Source: Candidatus Woesearchaeota archaeon
Lineage (GTDB): Archaea > Nanobdellota > Nanobdellia > Woesearchaeales > WJKL01
NCBI GenBank assembly: GCA_019322435.1
Contig: JAHWIR010000014.1
Location: 1 to 64,000, forward strand
DNA: 64,000 nt
Direction of reading: 5' to 3'
Positions 16,785-24,619 of this stretch are shown here, piece after piece. The translations under genes were made by a program, and so were the position numbers. Numbering within the stretch: position 1 is the first letter of the stretch; each line of letters opens with the position of its first letter. The notes under the pieces are model-generated. The model made no database searches. It saw only the letters and a program-made list of their open reading frames with translations, and was not told the origin of the DNA.

Positions 16785-18641
16785 ATGGCAAAAAAACAAT
16801 CAAAATCACCAAAAAAAGCAGCTCCAAAGGCTAAAGAAGAAGAAACACCTAAAGAAGGTGCTCCAAAAATACCAAAAGAAATGGAAAAAAAGCTAAAAGC
16901 AATAAAGACAAAGCTGGATAAATTCTCAAAAAAGATAGTTGAAAAATTTGAAAAATATATAATGGGTGTTGCTCTCTTACCGCCTCCAAGACCTCAAAAA
17001 GAAGCAAAAGAGGAAAAGAAAGTTGATAAAAATGCTATCAGAGTTCTGGTTCTGATTGATGATTCTGAACCTACAAAGATGACTAAAGCAGAGCTAAAGG
17101 AAAAGCTCTCAACTATCATTGAATCAATGGCAAAAGAAGTTGATGAAAAGATAAAGCCAGACACAATATTGCTTTCAGAATTATGGCAGAACTGCTATGA
17201 TGGAAAATATGAATTACTGCAATTGATAGCATTAGGAGCTCCAATCTATGATGGAGGAATGCTTTCTACAATCAAATTAGCAGAAATCCATAAGCAGATG
17301 ATCCTGAAGAAATTTGAAAAATACATTGTCAGCTATGTCCTTGCTGGCTCAGTTGTCCAGGGCAAGCCAAATCCAAATGATATTGATGTTTATGTTGTTA
17401 TAGACGACACAGATGTAAAGAAGATGACAAGAGCAGAGCTGAAAGACAAGCTAAGGGCAATAATCATTGGAATGGGTATTGAAGCAGGAGAGATAACAGG
17501 AGTAAAAGGAAAACTTCATGTCCAGGTATACATATTAACAGACTTCTGGGATTCATTAAAAGAAGCAAACCCAGTTATCTTAACTTTCCTAAGGGACGGA
17601 GTTCCATTCTATGACAGAGGAATCTTCATGGCTTGGAAATCCCTGTTAAAGATGGGAAAGATCCGCCCGTCCTCAGAATCCATTGACATGTTCATGGGCT
17701 CTGGAGACCAGGTATTGAAAAGAGCAAAAGACAAGATAAAAGACATTGGAATGGAAGACATCTACTATGCTATTCTTACGCCGTCTCAGGCAGCTATCAT
17801 GCTGTACGGCCTTCCTCCTCCAACACCAAAAGAGACACCAGCTGTCTTGAAAGACATATTTGTCAAAAAAGAAAAATTACTAGAGCCAAGATTCGTAGAC
17901 ATCCTTCAAAATACATATGATATCAGGAAATCAATTGAATACGGAGAGAAAAAAGAGCTCACAGGAAAAGAATTAGATGAATTGCTAAGCAATGCAGAGA
18001 AATTCCTGAAAAGAATCAGAAGACTGTTCACTCAGATTGAAAAGATGAAAGAAGAAGAGTCAATGGTTCATATCTATGATTCTATTGTTTCATTGATAAG
18101 AGATGTTCTAAGGTTTGAAGGCATTGAAAAATTCAGCGATGAAAACGTTGCAACAATGTTCAAAGATGCTTTAGTAGATCTTGGAAGGGTCCCTGACAAA
18201 TACCTAAGGATATTGCAGGATATTGTTCAGGCTAAAAAAGACTATGATGCAAAAAAACTGACAAAACATGAAGTTGAAAAAGTCCAGAAATCCTCAAGAG
18301 AGCTTATCAAGCACATGGTTGAATATCTCCAGAGAAAAAGAGGCCGTGAATTAGAGAAGACAAGAATCAGGGTCAAGCACGGAGAGACAATCGGAGAAGT
18401 CATCCTGCTTGAAAAAGAAGCATTCCTGATTCATGACATCGATGCAGAGGAAAAAGCAATCTCCAAAGCTCCGATCAAACCAGACGGCAGCCTAGGAGCC
18501 CCAAAAGAATCCTCTTTAGAAGAGCTGGAAAAAGCACTGGCCAAGACAGACATCCCGCCAAGAGTATTCATCAAGCAGCCAATCTTTGATGACCTGAAGA
18601 AATTCTTTGGAAAGGATGTTGAAGTGCTGATAACTTATTGA
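16785..18641 (+). CDS. tandem nucleotidyltransferase-fold protein
   Basis: After a Lys/Ala/Pro-rich tail (residues 1-60), two related segments follow. The second (about 185-300) is a pol-beta-type nucleotidyltransferase with AGSVVQGKPNPNDIDVYVV, the GS and DxD signature. The first (about 62-170) aligns with it in the KMTKAELKEKL region and YDGG motif but lacks GS/DxD, so it is probably inactive. A helical HEPN-like region follows (about 310-480). Substrate unknown. It is the first gene of a plus-strand run leading to three paralogous proteins, though a strong hairpin follows it. Confidence 0.72.
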   Translation: MAKKQSKSPKKAAPKAKEEETPKEGAPKIPKEMEKKLKAIKTKLDKFSKKIVEKFEKYIMGVALLPPPRPQKEAKEEKKVDKNAIRVLVLIDDSEPTKMTKAELKEKLSTIIESMAKEVDEKIKPDTILLSELWQNCYDGKYELLQLIALGAPIYDGGMLSTIKLAEIHKQMILKKFEKYIVSYVLAGSVVQGKPNPNDIDVYVVIDDTDVKKMTRAELKDKLRAIIIGMGIEAGEITGVKGKLHVQVYILTDFWDSLKEANPVILTFLRDGVPFYDRGIFMAWKSLLKMGKIRPSSESIDMFMGSGDQVLKRAKDKIKDIGMEDIYYAILTPSQAAIMLYGLPPPTPKETPAVLKDIFVKKEKLLEPRFVDILQNTYDIRKSIEYGEKKELTGKELDELLSNAEKFLKRIRRLFTQIEKMKEEESMVHIYDSIVSLIRDVLRFEGIEKFSDENVATMFKDALVDLGRVPDKYLRILQDIVQAKKDYDAKKLTKHEVEKVQKSSRELIKHMVEYLQRKRGRELEKTRIRVKHGETIGEVILLEKEAFLIHDIDAEEKAISKAPIKPDGSLGAPKESSLEELEKALAKTDIPPRVFIKQPIFDDLKKFFGKDVEVLITY

Positions 18642-18653
18642 GAAACTCAATCC

Positions 18654-18678
18654 CTCAAATTTGCTAAGCAAATTTGAG
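18654..18678 (+). terminator. perfect 12-bp stem-loop followed by T-rich tract
   Basis: Arms CTCAAATTTGCT/AGCAAATTTGAG around one central base, then a T-rich stretch to about 18704. It begins 13 bases after the nucleotidyltransferase stop and is a good terminator candidate. Confidence 0.65.
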
Positions 18679-18750
18679 TTATTAATTTTTTATTTTCTTT
18701 TAATTCTAAAATACCATAAGTTTTATAAGGCACTAGGTCTAAGAAAACAT

Positions 18751-19056
18751 ATGGAAGACCTAACATTTACACAAATATCAAGAAGTATTGCAGACAGGTT
18801 GCTATATCATGCAGGGGATATAACGGCTAAATTAGGCATCGCAGCTTATGGCTGCTGTGAGCTTGGCAACATGCTGCAAGAAAACCAATGCGATCTTAAA
18901 AGACTTGCAGTATTAGCATTAACAGGAACATACACTGCAGTTGAAATCAAAACAGGAGGAAAACTTTCTGATTTAGTTGGAAAAGCAGTAAGACTTCCAT
19001 ATAGAGCATTAGATAAGGTTCTTTTCAGAGATAATTACCAGTTATGCCAATTCTAA
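18751..19056 (+). CDS. hypothetical protein, 101 aa
   Basis: Unrecognised. Hydrophobic segments in the middle (GIAAYGCCELGNML and LAVLALTGTYTAVEI) suggest an integral or membrane-associated helical protein. An upstream frame extension to 18661 runs through the terminator hairpin and is rejected; the ATG at 18751 sits about 27 bp after TTTTATAAGG, so the transcript is probably leaderless. Confidence 0.6.
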   Translation: MEDLTFTQISRSIADRLLYHAGDITAKLGIAAYGCCELGNMLQENQCDLKRLAVLALTGTYTAVEIKTGGKLSDLVGKAVRLPYRALDKVLFRDNYQLCQF

Positions 19057-19104
19057 TAATAACATTTATATACAATTTCTCATAATTAAGTTAAAAAGAG
19101 GAAA

Positions 19105-19647
19105 ATGGCATACCCAACTAAATTAGGATTACCTGCTCTTACAATTAGATACAAAGGGCCTTTTGATTTTGACGGATTATACAATCTTATAGTGCAGTGG
19201 ATGAAAGCAAGGAAATACTGGTTTCATGAAAAGAAATACAAGCACAAGGTTCCCCTTCCTACTGGTGCAGAGCAGGAAATAACATTCATAGGAGACAGGG
19301 ATGTTACAGAATTCATCAAATATGAAATAAAAGTGGATTTCCATCTTTGGGATATGACTGAGATGGAAGTTGAGGTAAAAGGAGTTAAAAAACCAATAAC
19401 AAACGCAAGAATGCAAATAATCCTTAGTGGAAAAGTAATAGTTGATCCAGAAGCAAGATTTGGAAAAAGCACTTTCTTCATAAATATAAGGGATTTCTTC
19501 TTAAAATACGTCCTAAAAAAAGACATTGAAACAGTATACGGAGATGAATTATACTACAGAGTAAACAAGCTCCATGCAGCAATTAAAGAATTTCTAGATA
19601 TGCAGGCAAAAGGATATGAATACAAAGGATACATGGGTGAAGCCTAA
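19105..19647 (+). CDS. tandem paralogue family protein A, 180 aa
   Basis: First of three related genes. Shared features are a start LxYxGxFDxxxLY, a Trp/Tyr-rich KxYxxxEKxY segment near residue 40, PTGxxxEI, and a C-terminal half with FFxxIRDFFxKY and LHxxIxxFL. No membrane segment or known catalytic motif is visible. Shine-Dalgarno GAGGAAA precedes the ATG. The family is unknown to me; it could be structural or ligand-binding. Confidence 0.7.
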   Translation: MAYPTKLGLPALTIRYKGPFDFDGLYNLIVQWMKARKYWFHEKKYKHKVPLPTGAEQEITFIGDRDVTEFIKYEIKVDFHLWDMTEMEVEVKGVKKPITNARMQIILSGKVIVDPEARFGKSTFFINIRDFFLKYVLKKDIETVYGDELYYRVNKLHAAIKEFLDMQAKGYEYKGYMGEA

Positions 19648-19708
19648 CCCACGCAGTGGGTACCGGGTTTACGAACAAAAAAATGAATAATGAGGAAAAC
19701 CGAGTATG
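19646..19708 (+). repeat. structured intergenic repeat, copy 1
   Basis: Contains hairpin ACCCAC-GCA-GTGGGT (19647-19661), a second small stem GTT-TACG-AAC (19667-19676), then TGAGGA before the next ATG. It closely matches 20221-20284. The second stem changes by paired substitutions between copies, which supports an RNA structure. Confidence 0.75.
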
Positions 19709-20218
19709 GCAGAAAGAAAACTAGTTGTTGACCAGCTAAAACTAACCTATGAGGGCATCTTTGATCTAAACGGATTATACAGAACAATCGATGCCTGGTT
19801 CTATGAAAAAGGCTACGACAGATACGAAAAAAAGAACTATGAACAAGTCCTGCCAACAGGAAAAGACATTGAAATTGAGCTAATGCCTTGGAAAAAGACA
19901 ACTGATTATTTCAAGAACATCCTAAGAATAAGAATGAAATTCACTAATATAAATGATGTTGATGTTGAGAAAAAAGGAGTCAAGCTCAAACTCCAGCAGG
20001 GCAGGATAATGATGATCTTTGACGCTTACCTAGAATCAGATTATGAGCACAAATGGGATGTAAAACCAATGTTCTTTTTCCTAAGAACAATATTTGATAA
20101 ATACATATTCAGAGGCTATTTCAAGAAATTCGAAAAATGGCTGGTTAATGATTTATACCAGCTTCATGGAAGAATACAACAATTTTTAAATATCCATAGA
20201 TATGATAAAATAGTATAA
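19706..20218 (+). CDS. tandem paralogue family protein B, 170 aa
   Basis: Second member, with LTYEGIFDLNGLYR at the start, KGYDRYEKKNYEQ, a basic strand-rich middle, and FFFLRTIFDKYIF then LHGRIQQFLNIHRY at the end. It is more similar to protein C than to A in its C-terminus. TGAGGA about 14 bases before the ATG lies inside the repeated spacer, so translation may depend on that structure. Confidence 0.7.
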   Translation: MAERKLVVDQLKLTYEGIFDLNGLYRTIDAWFYEKGYDRYEKKNYEQVLPTGKDIEIELMPWKKTTDYFKNILRIRMKFTNINDVDVEKKGVKLKLQQGRIMMIFDAYLESDYEHKWDVKPMFFFLRTIFDKYIFRGYFKKFEKWLVNDLYQLHGRIQQFLNIHRYDKIV

Positions 20219-20220
20219 AA

Positions 20221-20284
20221 AACCCACGCAGTGGGTGCCGGGCTTACGAGCCAAAAAAATAAATAATGAGGAAGACCGAGCATG
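20221..20284 (+). repeat. structured intergenic repeat, copy 2
   Basis: Hairpin ACCCAC-GCA-GTGGGT (20222-20236) is unchanged from copy 1. The second stem is GGCT-TACG-AGCC (20241-20252), where copy 1 has T-A in place of C-G, a compensatory change. Confidence 0.75.
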
Positions 20285-20779
20285 CCAGAAGACAGATTAA
20301 TTATAGACGCACTTGAACTTCATTACGAAGGAGTGTTTGACCTAAATGCATTTCTAAAAGCAATTGACAAATACACTGCTGAAAAAGGCTATGCAAAAGC
20401 AGAGAAAAGAAGGCAGGAGATAGTAAAACCAGAAGGAAAAAGATTCACAATGGAATTAAGGCCAATAAAAGTCAAGACAGATGTCTATAGTCTGATGATC
20501 AAGATAAGGATAACCATCACAGACTTGAAAGAGATTGTTGTCAAAAACAAGAAAAAGAAAAAGATGCACTCAGGAAATATTGTGATGCTCTTTGATGCAT
20601 GGCTCTTGAGTGAATGGGAAGGCAGATGGGAGAAAAAGCCGTATTATTACTTCTTATTAATATTAGTTGATAAATTCATAAAGAAATTGCATTCAGATAA
20701 ATATGTTGGAGAATTAATTGATGACACTCATTACATCCATGAGAATGTCAAAGCTCACCTCAACCTGCATAGATATTAA
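20282..20779 (+). CDS. tandem paralogue family protein C, 165 aa
   Basis: Third member, with LHYEGVFDLNAFLKAIDKY at the start, an EKRRQEIVKPEG segment replacing the aromatic stretch of A and B, a KNKKKKK basic cluster near residue 95, and YYYFLLILVDKFI then HENVKAHLNLHRY at the end. The three genes form an apparent operon whose members have diverged while spacers stayed similar. Confidence 0.7.
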   Translation: MPEDRLIIDALELHYEGVFDLNAFLKAIDKYTAEKGYAKAEKRRQEIVKPEGKRFTMELRPIKVKTDVYSLMIKIRITITDLKEIVVKNKKKKKMHSGNIVMLFDAWLLSEWEGRWEKKPYYYFLLILVDKFIKKLHSDKYVGELIDDTHYIHENVKAHLNLHRY

Positions 20780-20827
20780 ACTTTTGAAAAAAGTTTAATG
20801 CTTGGGGTTCTGAAAGAAGCCCATTGT
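20778..20827 (+). repeat. two-stem repeat element, copy 1
   Basis: Stem AAACTTTT-GAA-AAAAGTTT (20778-20796) followed by a 30-nt block (20798-20827) identical to 21055-21084. That block can itself fold, with GGG and TTC pairing to GAA and CCC. It directly follows the stop of paralogue C and could act as its terminator. Confidence 0.7.
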
Positions 20828-20828
20828 A

Positions 20829-21005
20829 CTAAAAATCACGCACTTTTTTCTGCTCTTTGTCTTTGAATGGATCCATATCCCTTTCAAATTCTTTCAGATG
20901 GCTCTTCAATCCAGCCAGTCTCTTATCCAAATCCAAAGCATCCTCTATCAGATCCCTTGAAGCAAGAATCAACTTCTCTTTTCTATCTAATTTTCCCCTA
21001 ACCAT
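20829..21005 (-). CDS. small charged protein, 58 aa
   Basis: Frame starting at the ATG (21003-21005) with TATA-like GGTTTAAATAC about 27 bp upstream and a TAG stop at 20829-20831. The product is helical and highly charged, with the motif DLDKRLAGLKSHLKEF, possibly a short coiled coil. It falls between two direct repeats. No homology recognised; the promoter spacing and natural composition support it as a real gene. Confidence 0.6.
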   Translation of the reverse strand: MVRGKLDRKEKLILASRDLIEDALDLDKRLAGLKSHLKEFERDMDPFKDKEQKKVRDF

Positions 21006-21033
21006 AGCTATATATATGGTAGAACTAGTATTT

Positions 21034-21084
21034 AAACCTTTAGAAAAAAGGTTTATGCTTGGGGTTCTGAAAGAAGCCCATTGT
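21034..21084 (+). repeat. two-stem repeat element, copy 2
   Basis: Stem AAACCTTT/AAAGGTTT (21034-21054) plus the 30-nt block identical to copy 1. One stem pair changes T-A to C-G relative to copy 1. It lies between tRNA-Thr and the promoter of the 58-aa gene, partly overlapping that promoter. Confidence 0.7.
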
Positions 21085-21102
21085 TTAAAACTTTAGAAAA
21101 AA

Positions 21103-21174
21103 AGCCTCTGACGAGAATCGAACTCGCGATCTCTACCTTACCAAGGTAACGCTTTACCACTAAGCTACAGAGGC
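21103..21174 (-). tRNA. tRNA-Thr (GGT)
   Basis: Acceptor stem GCCTCTG/CAGAGGC, D-arm GCTT/AAGC, anticodon stem TTACC/GGTAG with loop TTGGTAA giving anticodon GGT, T-arm GCGAG/CTCGT with TTCGATT. Discriminator base U73 is usual for archaeal tRNA-Thr. No CCA is encoded and there is no intron. Confidence 0.95.
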
Positions 21175-21250
21175 ATAATAAAAAGAACAACTAATTTCTT
21201 TATAAATTTTAGGAAAAAGAATTTAAACTAGCTCTTTAATAACATCAAAT

Positions 21251-21898
21251 ATGGAGAAAAAACCATTCAAAGAAAGATTAAAAAGAAAAATCAAAGAAAT
21301 AAGAACAGATTTGAAAAACAAAACAGTAGCAATAATCTTCTTCGCATTAGCTGGATTCTCTTTCTGGATCCTAGTGCAGTTATTATATGTATTCTACGGA
21401 TTCTCTTTAGTGAACTGGATAAAAAGCATTCCTTATGTCACAACAATATTCTCTCATGTTTTCACCCAGATAACAGCCAAAACAACACTAGGCATATTCT
21501 ATCTCTTCATGGGCTCATCCTTATTCTTCCTTCCTGTCCCGCTGGAACTGCTCTATATCAACTACCTGAAAGAAGGCTTTGCAGTAAATGAACTGCTCCC
21601 AATAGTTATAATCGGGATAGTAGCAGGCCAGTTCATCAATTATTTCATTGGAAGATTCTTCAGCTTCATATTCATCTCATTCATAAAGAAAAGAACAAGA
21701 AAAAAGATAAAACACAGATTAGAAAAATATAGTGTATTTGCAATCCTATCAGCCCACATCCTGCCTTTCCCATTCCAGATATTCAACTTTGTAAGCGGTG
21801 TATTGAAATACAAATTCCTCAGGCTTTTCTTCTTCATGACAATAGGCTTGATAATAAAACACATTGCAGTGTATTTTATCTATTTGAAGTTCTTCTAA
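21251..21898 (+). CDS. VTT/DedA-like membrane protein
   Basis: About five or six transmembrane segments follow a basic cytoplasmic N-terminus. The FLPVPLELLYINY segment and the re-entrant-like region near residues 165-190 (HILPFPFQIFNFVSG) match the VTT (SNARE-associated/DedA) fold, whose members act as lipid scramblases or transport proteins. A paralogue is encoded at 32012-32635 with VPIELLFIKF and AVPLPSQIFAAILG at corresponding places. Specific substrate unknown. Confidence 0.72.
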   Translation: MEKKPFKERLKRKIKEIRTDLKNKTVAIIFFALAGFSFWILVQLLYVFYGFSLVNWIKSIPYVTTIFSHVFTQITAKTTLGIFYLFMGSSLFFLPVPLELLYINYLKEGFAVNELLPIVIIGIVAGQFINYFIGRFFSFIFISFIKKRTRKKIKHRLEKYSVFAILSAHILPFPFQIFNFVSGVLKYKFLRLFFFMTIGLIIKHIAVYFIYLKFF

Positions 21899-21907
21899 GA
21901 AAAAAAG

Positions 21908-22034
21908 TGCGAGGGATGGGATTTGAACCCACGAAGACACTAAGTCACAGGATTTCTCAAAATATCATCAGCCGAAGCCTCAACACTTAAGTTACTTAAG
22001 TCCTGCGCATTTGACCAGACTTTGCTACCCTCGC
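21908..22034 (-). tRNA. tRNA-Leu (TAA) with intron of about 41 nt
   Basis: Acceptor GCGAGGG/CCCTCGC, discriminator A, D-arm with CTGGTCAAA, long variable arm, T-loop TTCAAAT. The anticodon stem CAGGA/TCCTG pairs only if bases 21954-21994 are removed, leaving loop CTTAAGA with anticodon TAA and an intron at the canonical 37/38 position. Intron CTTAA can pair with TTGAG to make a bulge-helix-bulge. A contiguous reading would give no sound anticodon stem. Confidence 0.88.
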
Positions 22035-22097
22035 GCAGATTAAAGAATAAATTAAGTGTTTATAAAGATTTCTTTAAAAAAGAAAAAAGAATTAAGT

Positions 22098-22484
22098 CTA
22101 ATCAGGTAAAACTCTGTTAATCGCGTTTAAACCTTCCCATCTAAATCCAGGTCTAAGATCTCCTTCTCCTATAACTCCTGGCTTATAAAGAGTATTTAAT
22201 GCTTCTTCAAGACCTAGTGGAACATATTCCATAACATCTCTCTTTGTTAAACCAAGTTCTCTTGCACATTTAATTATTTCTTTATCAAGATTCCTTTTTT
22301 CATCTGAAGTTAATCCTGCTATTTCCATCTCGTACTCTTCACTTGGATCTATAATTTCTATAGTTCTCTGTCTAATCTCAGGAGTATTATAATGTTTAAT
22401 ACAATATACACCTTTTGCAATCTTCCTTCCAGTAACTTCCTTATAATTTTTTTCCATTTTTCTTTTAATTATTGTGTCTGTCAT
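22098..22484 (-). CDS. hypothetical protein, 128 aa
   Basis: Soluble helical protein, unrecognised. The middle (GLTSDEKRNLDKEIIKCARELGLTKRDVMEYV) resembles a helix-turn-helix or EF-type helical pair but no family can be named. A TATATATA-like promoter lies just upstream of the ATG at 22484 on the minus strand. Confidence 0.6.
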   Translation of the reverse strand: MTDTIIKRKMEKNYKEVTGRKIAKGVYCIKHYNTPEIRQRTIEIIDPSEEYEMEIAGLTSDEKRNLDKEIIKCARELGLTKRDVMEYVPLGLEEALNTLYKPGVIGEGDLRPGFRWEGLNAINRVLPD

Positions 22485-22621
22485 AGTATATATAGAGAAA
22501 TATGCCTTTATAAACCTTTCGGTTTATAGTCTCTTTATAGTAGTAACAGAAGCTCTTAAACACTCTAATTCAAAGCCCTCAAATAGTAAAATTCAGCCAT
22601 CTCAGACTCTATAACGCCATT

Positions 22622-23362
22622 TTAAGAACTAGCTTCAACAAACACCAAAACCCTGTTTAAAACCCTTTTTTCATGTATTTCAACATTAAAATCCTTTAAA
22701 ATCCCTTTCAAATCATTGCCAGCATAATGCTTTGCTTCCTGTATCCTGTAGTAATCATCAATCGGCTTTTTAGTATTGACAATAACCAGCTTCCCATCCT
22801 TTTTCAGCACTCTTTTGACTTCTTTTAACAACATATCCAAATTCCGAAGATAATCAACTACAAATACCATTGTGACAGAATCAAAGCTTTTGTCCTCAAA
22901 AGGCAGTTTCTCCTTATCCAAATCCAGAACAATCTTCTCTTTAGCATCAGCCTGATTCAGCATCTCCCTTGAAAAATCAACCAAAACAGAACCCCTGACA
23001 TAAGGATAATTCCCGCTTCCTAACGATAAATTCCTTCCTTGCAGCACAGACAACTTTTCCTTGATAAACTCTCTAATCCTCAAAGGAATCCTTGCTTCCC
23101 AGCCATAAGACTCAACATCCCAGAACTTCCTACTATCACTTGGCCAACCTCTTAACTCTGGCAGCTTGTCAGCAATCGCCTTTGCCTCATTAAATAGTCT
23201 TTTTCTATCACTGTAATTCATAAAAAATAATTTATTGAAAAAAGCATCCCTTAGATCCTCTTTCTCATGAAAACTCTTGAACCTCATAGCCTCTTTTGAC
23301 TTCCCTGCTTTGATCAATCTTTTAATCTTCTTTTCAATGTCTTTCTTGATCTTTTCTTCCAT
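22622..23362 (-). CDS. class I SAM-dependent methyltransferase
   Basis: A helical N-terminal region (about 115 residues) precedes a Rossmann methyltransferase core: motif I is the divergent NLSLGSGNYPY, followed by VLVDFS, LDLDKEKLPFEDKSFDSVTMVF and LLKEVKRVLKKDGKLVIVNT. The arrangement matches the Methyltransf_11 group. Substrate unknown. It is divergent from tRNA-Val, only 52 bases away. Confidence 0.75.
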   Translation of the reverse strand: MEEKIKKDIEKKIKRLIKAGKSKEAMRFKSFHEKEDLRDAFFNKLFFMNYSDRKRLFNEAKAIADKLPELRGWPSDSRKFWDVESYGWEARIPLRIREFIKEKLSVLQGRNLSLGSGNYPYVRGSVLVDFSREMLNQADAKEKIVLDLDKEKLPFEDKSFDSVTMVFVVDYLRNLDMLLKEVKRVLKKDGKLVIVNTKKPIDDYYRIQEAKHYAGNDLKGILKDFNVEIHEKRVLNRVLVFVEASS

Positions 23363-23414
23363 ATAGATATCCTAAAGAAACCTTTATATATATCTTTCCT
23401 TCAGAATTTCTTAA

Positions 23415-23549
23415 GGGCCCTTGGTCTAGCGGCTATGACATCTCGTTGACTAAAGCAATTTCAAAATCGAGAAGATCCCCGGTTCAATATTAAAGCTACG
23501 CTTTAATCCTGCTCAAAGCGGAGCTTTGAGGAATGTCCGGGAGGGCCCA
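23415..23549 (+). tRNA. tRNA-Val (GAC) with two intervening sequences
   Basis: Acceptor GGGCCCT/AGGGCCC, discriminator A, D-arm GTC/GAC with TAGCGGCTAT, anticodon stem TCTCG/CGAGA, T-stem CCCGG/CCGGG. The anticodon loop is 22 bases (TTGAC...), implying an intron of about 15 nt and anticodon GAC. The T-loop is split after TTCAA by about 47 bases (23488-23534) made of two perfect 8-bp hairpins, 23489-23507 and 23512-23530. Val identity follows the acceptor, A73 and GAC. Exact splice sites are inferred. Confidence 0.82.
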
Positions 23550-23602
23550 TTCTTTCTTATTAAAGCAAAATTTATATATACTAAAATAATTTATCTGAAT
23601 AA

Positions 23603-24604
23603 GTGAATCAAATCAATAAAGCCCAGGCTTATAAGTATTTCTTGATAGCTATATTTGTCCTGATAGTTGTTCTGGCTGTTGTGCTGGTGCTGCCTTTCAT
23701 AACACCAATCCTGACAAGCTTTATCCTTGCTTATATCTTCTATCCATTCTACAAATGGCTAGCCAGGAAAACAAAAAGAAAAAATATTTCAGCATTAATC
23801 ATATCTATAATACTTATCCTGCTCCTGGTAATTCCAGTGAGCTTTACCTTATACCAGCTGACAAGAGAGGCAAATATTGGTTATGTTGTGATTAAACAAA
23901 AGCTGGCTGGTTCAAGCATAACAGAATATTTTAAAGAAATAACCGGCAGGCCAGAAGTCAAAGCCTATATTGAAAACAGCTTCAACAAACTATCCTCTCA
24001 GCTAACAGAGGGGATATTTAACTTCATATTCACAGTCCCTGCAAGGCTTCTGGATATATTACTTACATTCTTTTTCACATTCTTCTTATTGAGAGATGGT
24101 GCAAATATAGTCAAAAAGATAGAAAAGAAGATTCCATTAAAAGAAAAACACAAAAAAGAGATGATAGGACAAGTTAATGGAGTGATATATGCTATTATCA
24201 ATGGTTTCTTTGTCATTGCAATAATCCAGGGAGTGATCGGAGCTCTTACTTTCAAGCTGTTTGGAGTTGCCTCTCCTGTAACATGGGGTATATTAATAGC
24301 ACTGCTTGCATTTGTTCCATTCCTAGGAGCAGCACTCATCTGGATTCCTGCTGCAATAATCCAGGCATTTCATGGAAGCTGGATAAACATGATTGGAATA
24401 ACTATAGGAGGATTGATAATATCCTACATAGACACATTCCTAAAACCAAAGATTATAGGAGATAAAGCAGAGATCCATCCGGCAATAATCTTGATTGGCT
24501 TGTTAGGAGGACTAAAGCTGCTTGGCATTATAGGAATAATCATCGGGCCGATAATATTATCTCTATTCTTCTTGTTCATTGATTTTCTTTCAAAAAACAA
24601 ATAA
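23603..24604 (+). CDS. AI-2E family transporter
   Basis: Membrane protein with two N-terminal transmembrane segments, a soluble central part, and a C-terminal multi-pass region containing LLRDG, the GALTFKLFGV region and FLGAALIWIPA, as in PerM/YdiK/TqsA relatives. Family members transport small molecules or ions; several export Na+/H+ or autoinducer. Length of 333 aa is typical. Translation starts at a GTG. Substrate here cannot be told. Confidence 0.85.
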   Translation: MNQINKAQAYKYFLIAIFVLIVVLAVVLVLPFITPILTSFILAYIFYPFYKWLARKTKRKNISALIISIILILLLVIPVSFTLYQLTREANIGYVVIKQKLAGSSITEYFKEITGRPEVKAYIENSFNKLSSQLTEGIFNFIFTVPARLLDILLTFFFTFFLLRDGANIVKKIEKKIPLKEKHKKEMIGQVNGVIYAIINGFFVIAIIQGVIGALTFKLFGVASPVTWGILIALLAFVPFLGAALIWIPAAIIQAFHGSWINMIGITIGGLIISYIDTFLKPKIIGDKAEIHPAIILIGLLGGLKLLGIIGIIIGPIILSLFFLFIDFLSKNK

Positions 24605-24619
24605 AAAAAGAGGCAGATA

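Noticed and set aside
18661..18750. N-terminal extension of the 101-aa protein
   Set aside because: The extension translates the second half of the terminator hairpin and AT-rich sequence; the ATG at 18751 has correct promoter spacing.
20857..21096. Plus-strand reading frame of about 79 codons over the 58-aa gene
   Set aside because: It runs opposite to a frame with a proper TATA-ATG arrangement and passes through the repeat element; codon use favours the minus strand.
21960..21994. C/D-box guide RNA inside the tRNA-Leu intron (contains TGATGA and CTGA)
   Set aside because: The intron is too short, the boxes overlap each other, and no guide spacing is available; it fits better as simple intron sequence.
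22485..22621. Small gene or RNA in the gap before the methyltransferase
   Set aside because: Only an 11-codon frame and no stable fold were found; looks like plain AT-rich spacer with the promoter of the 128-aa gene.
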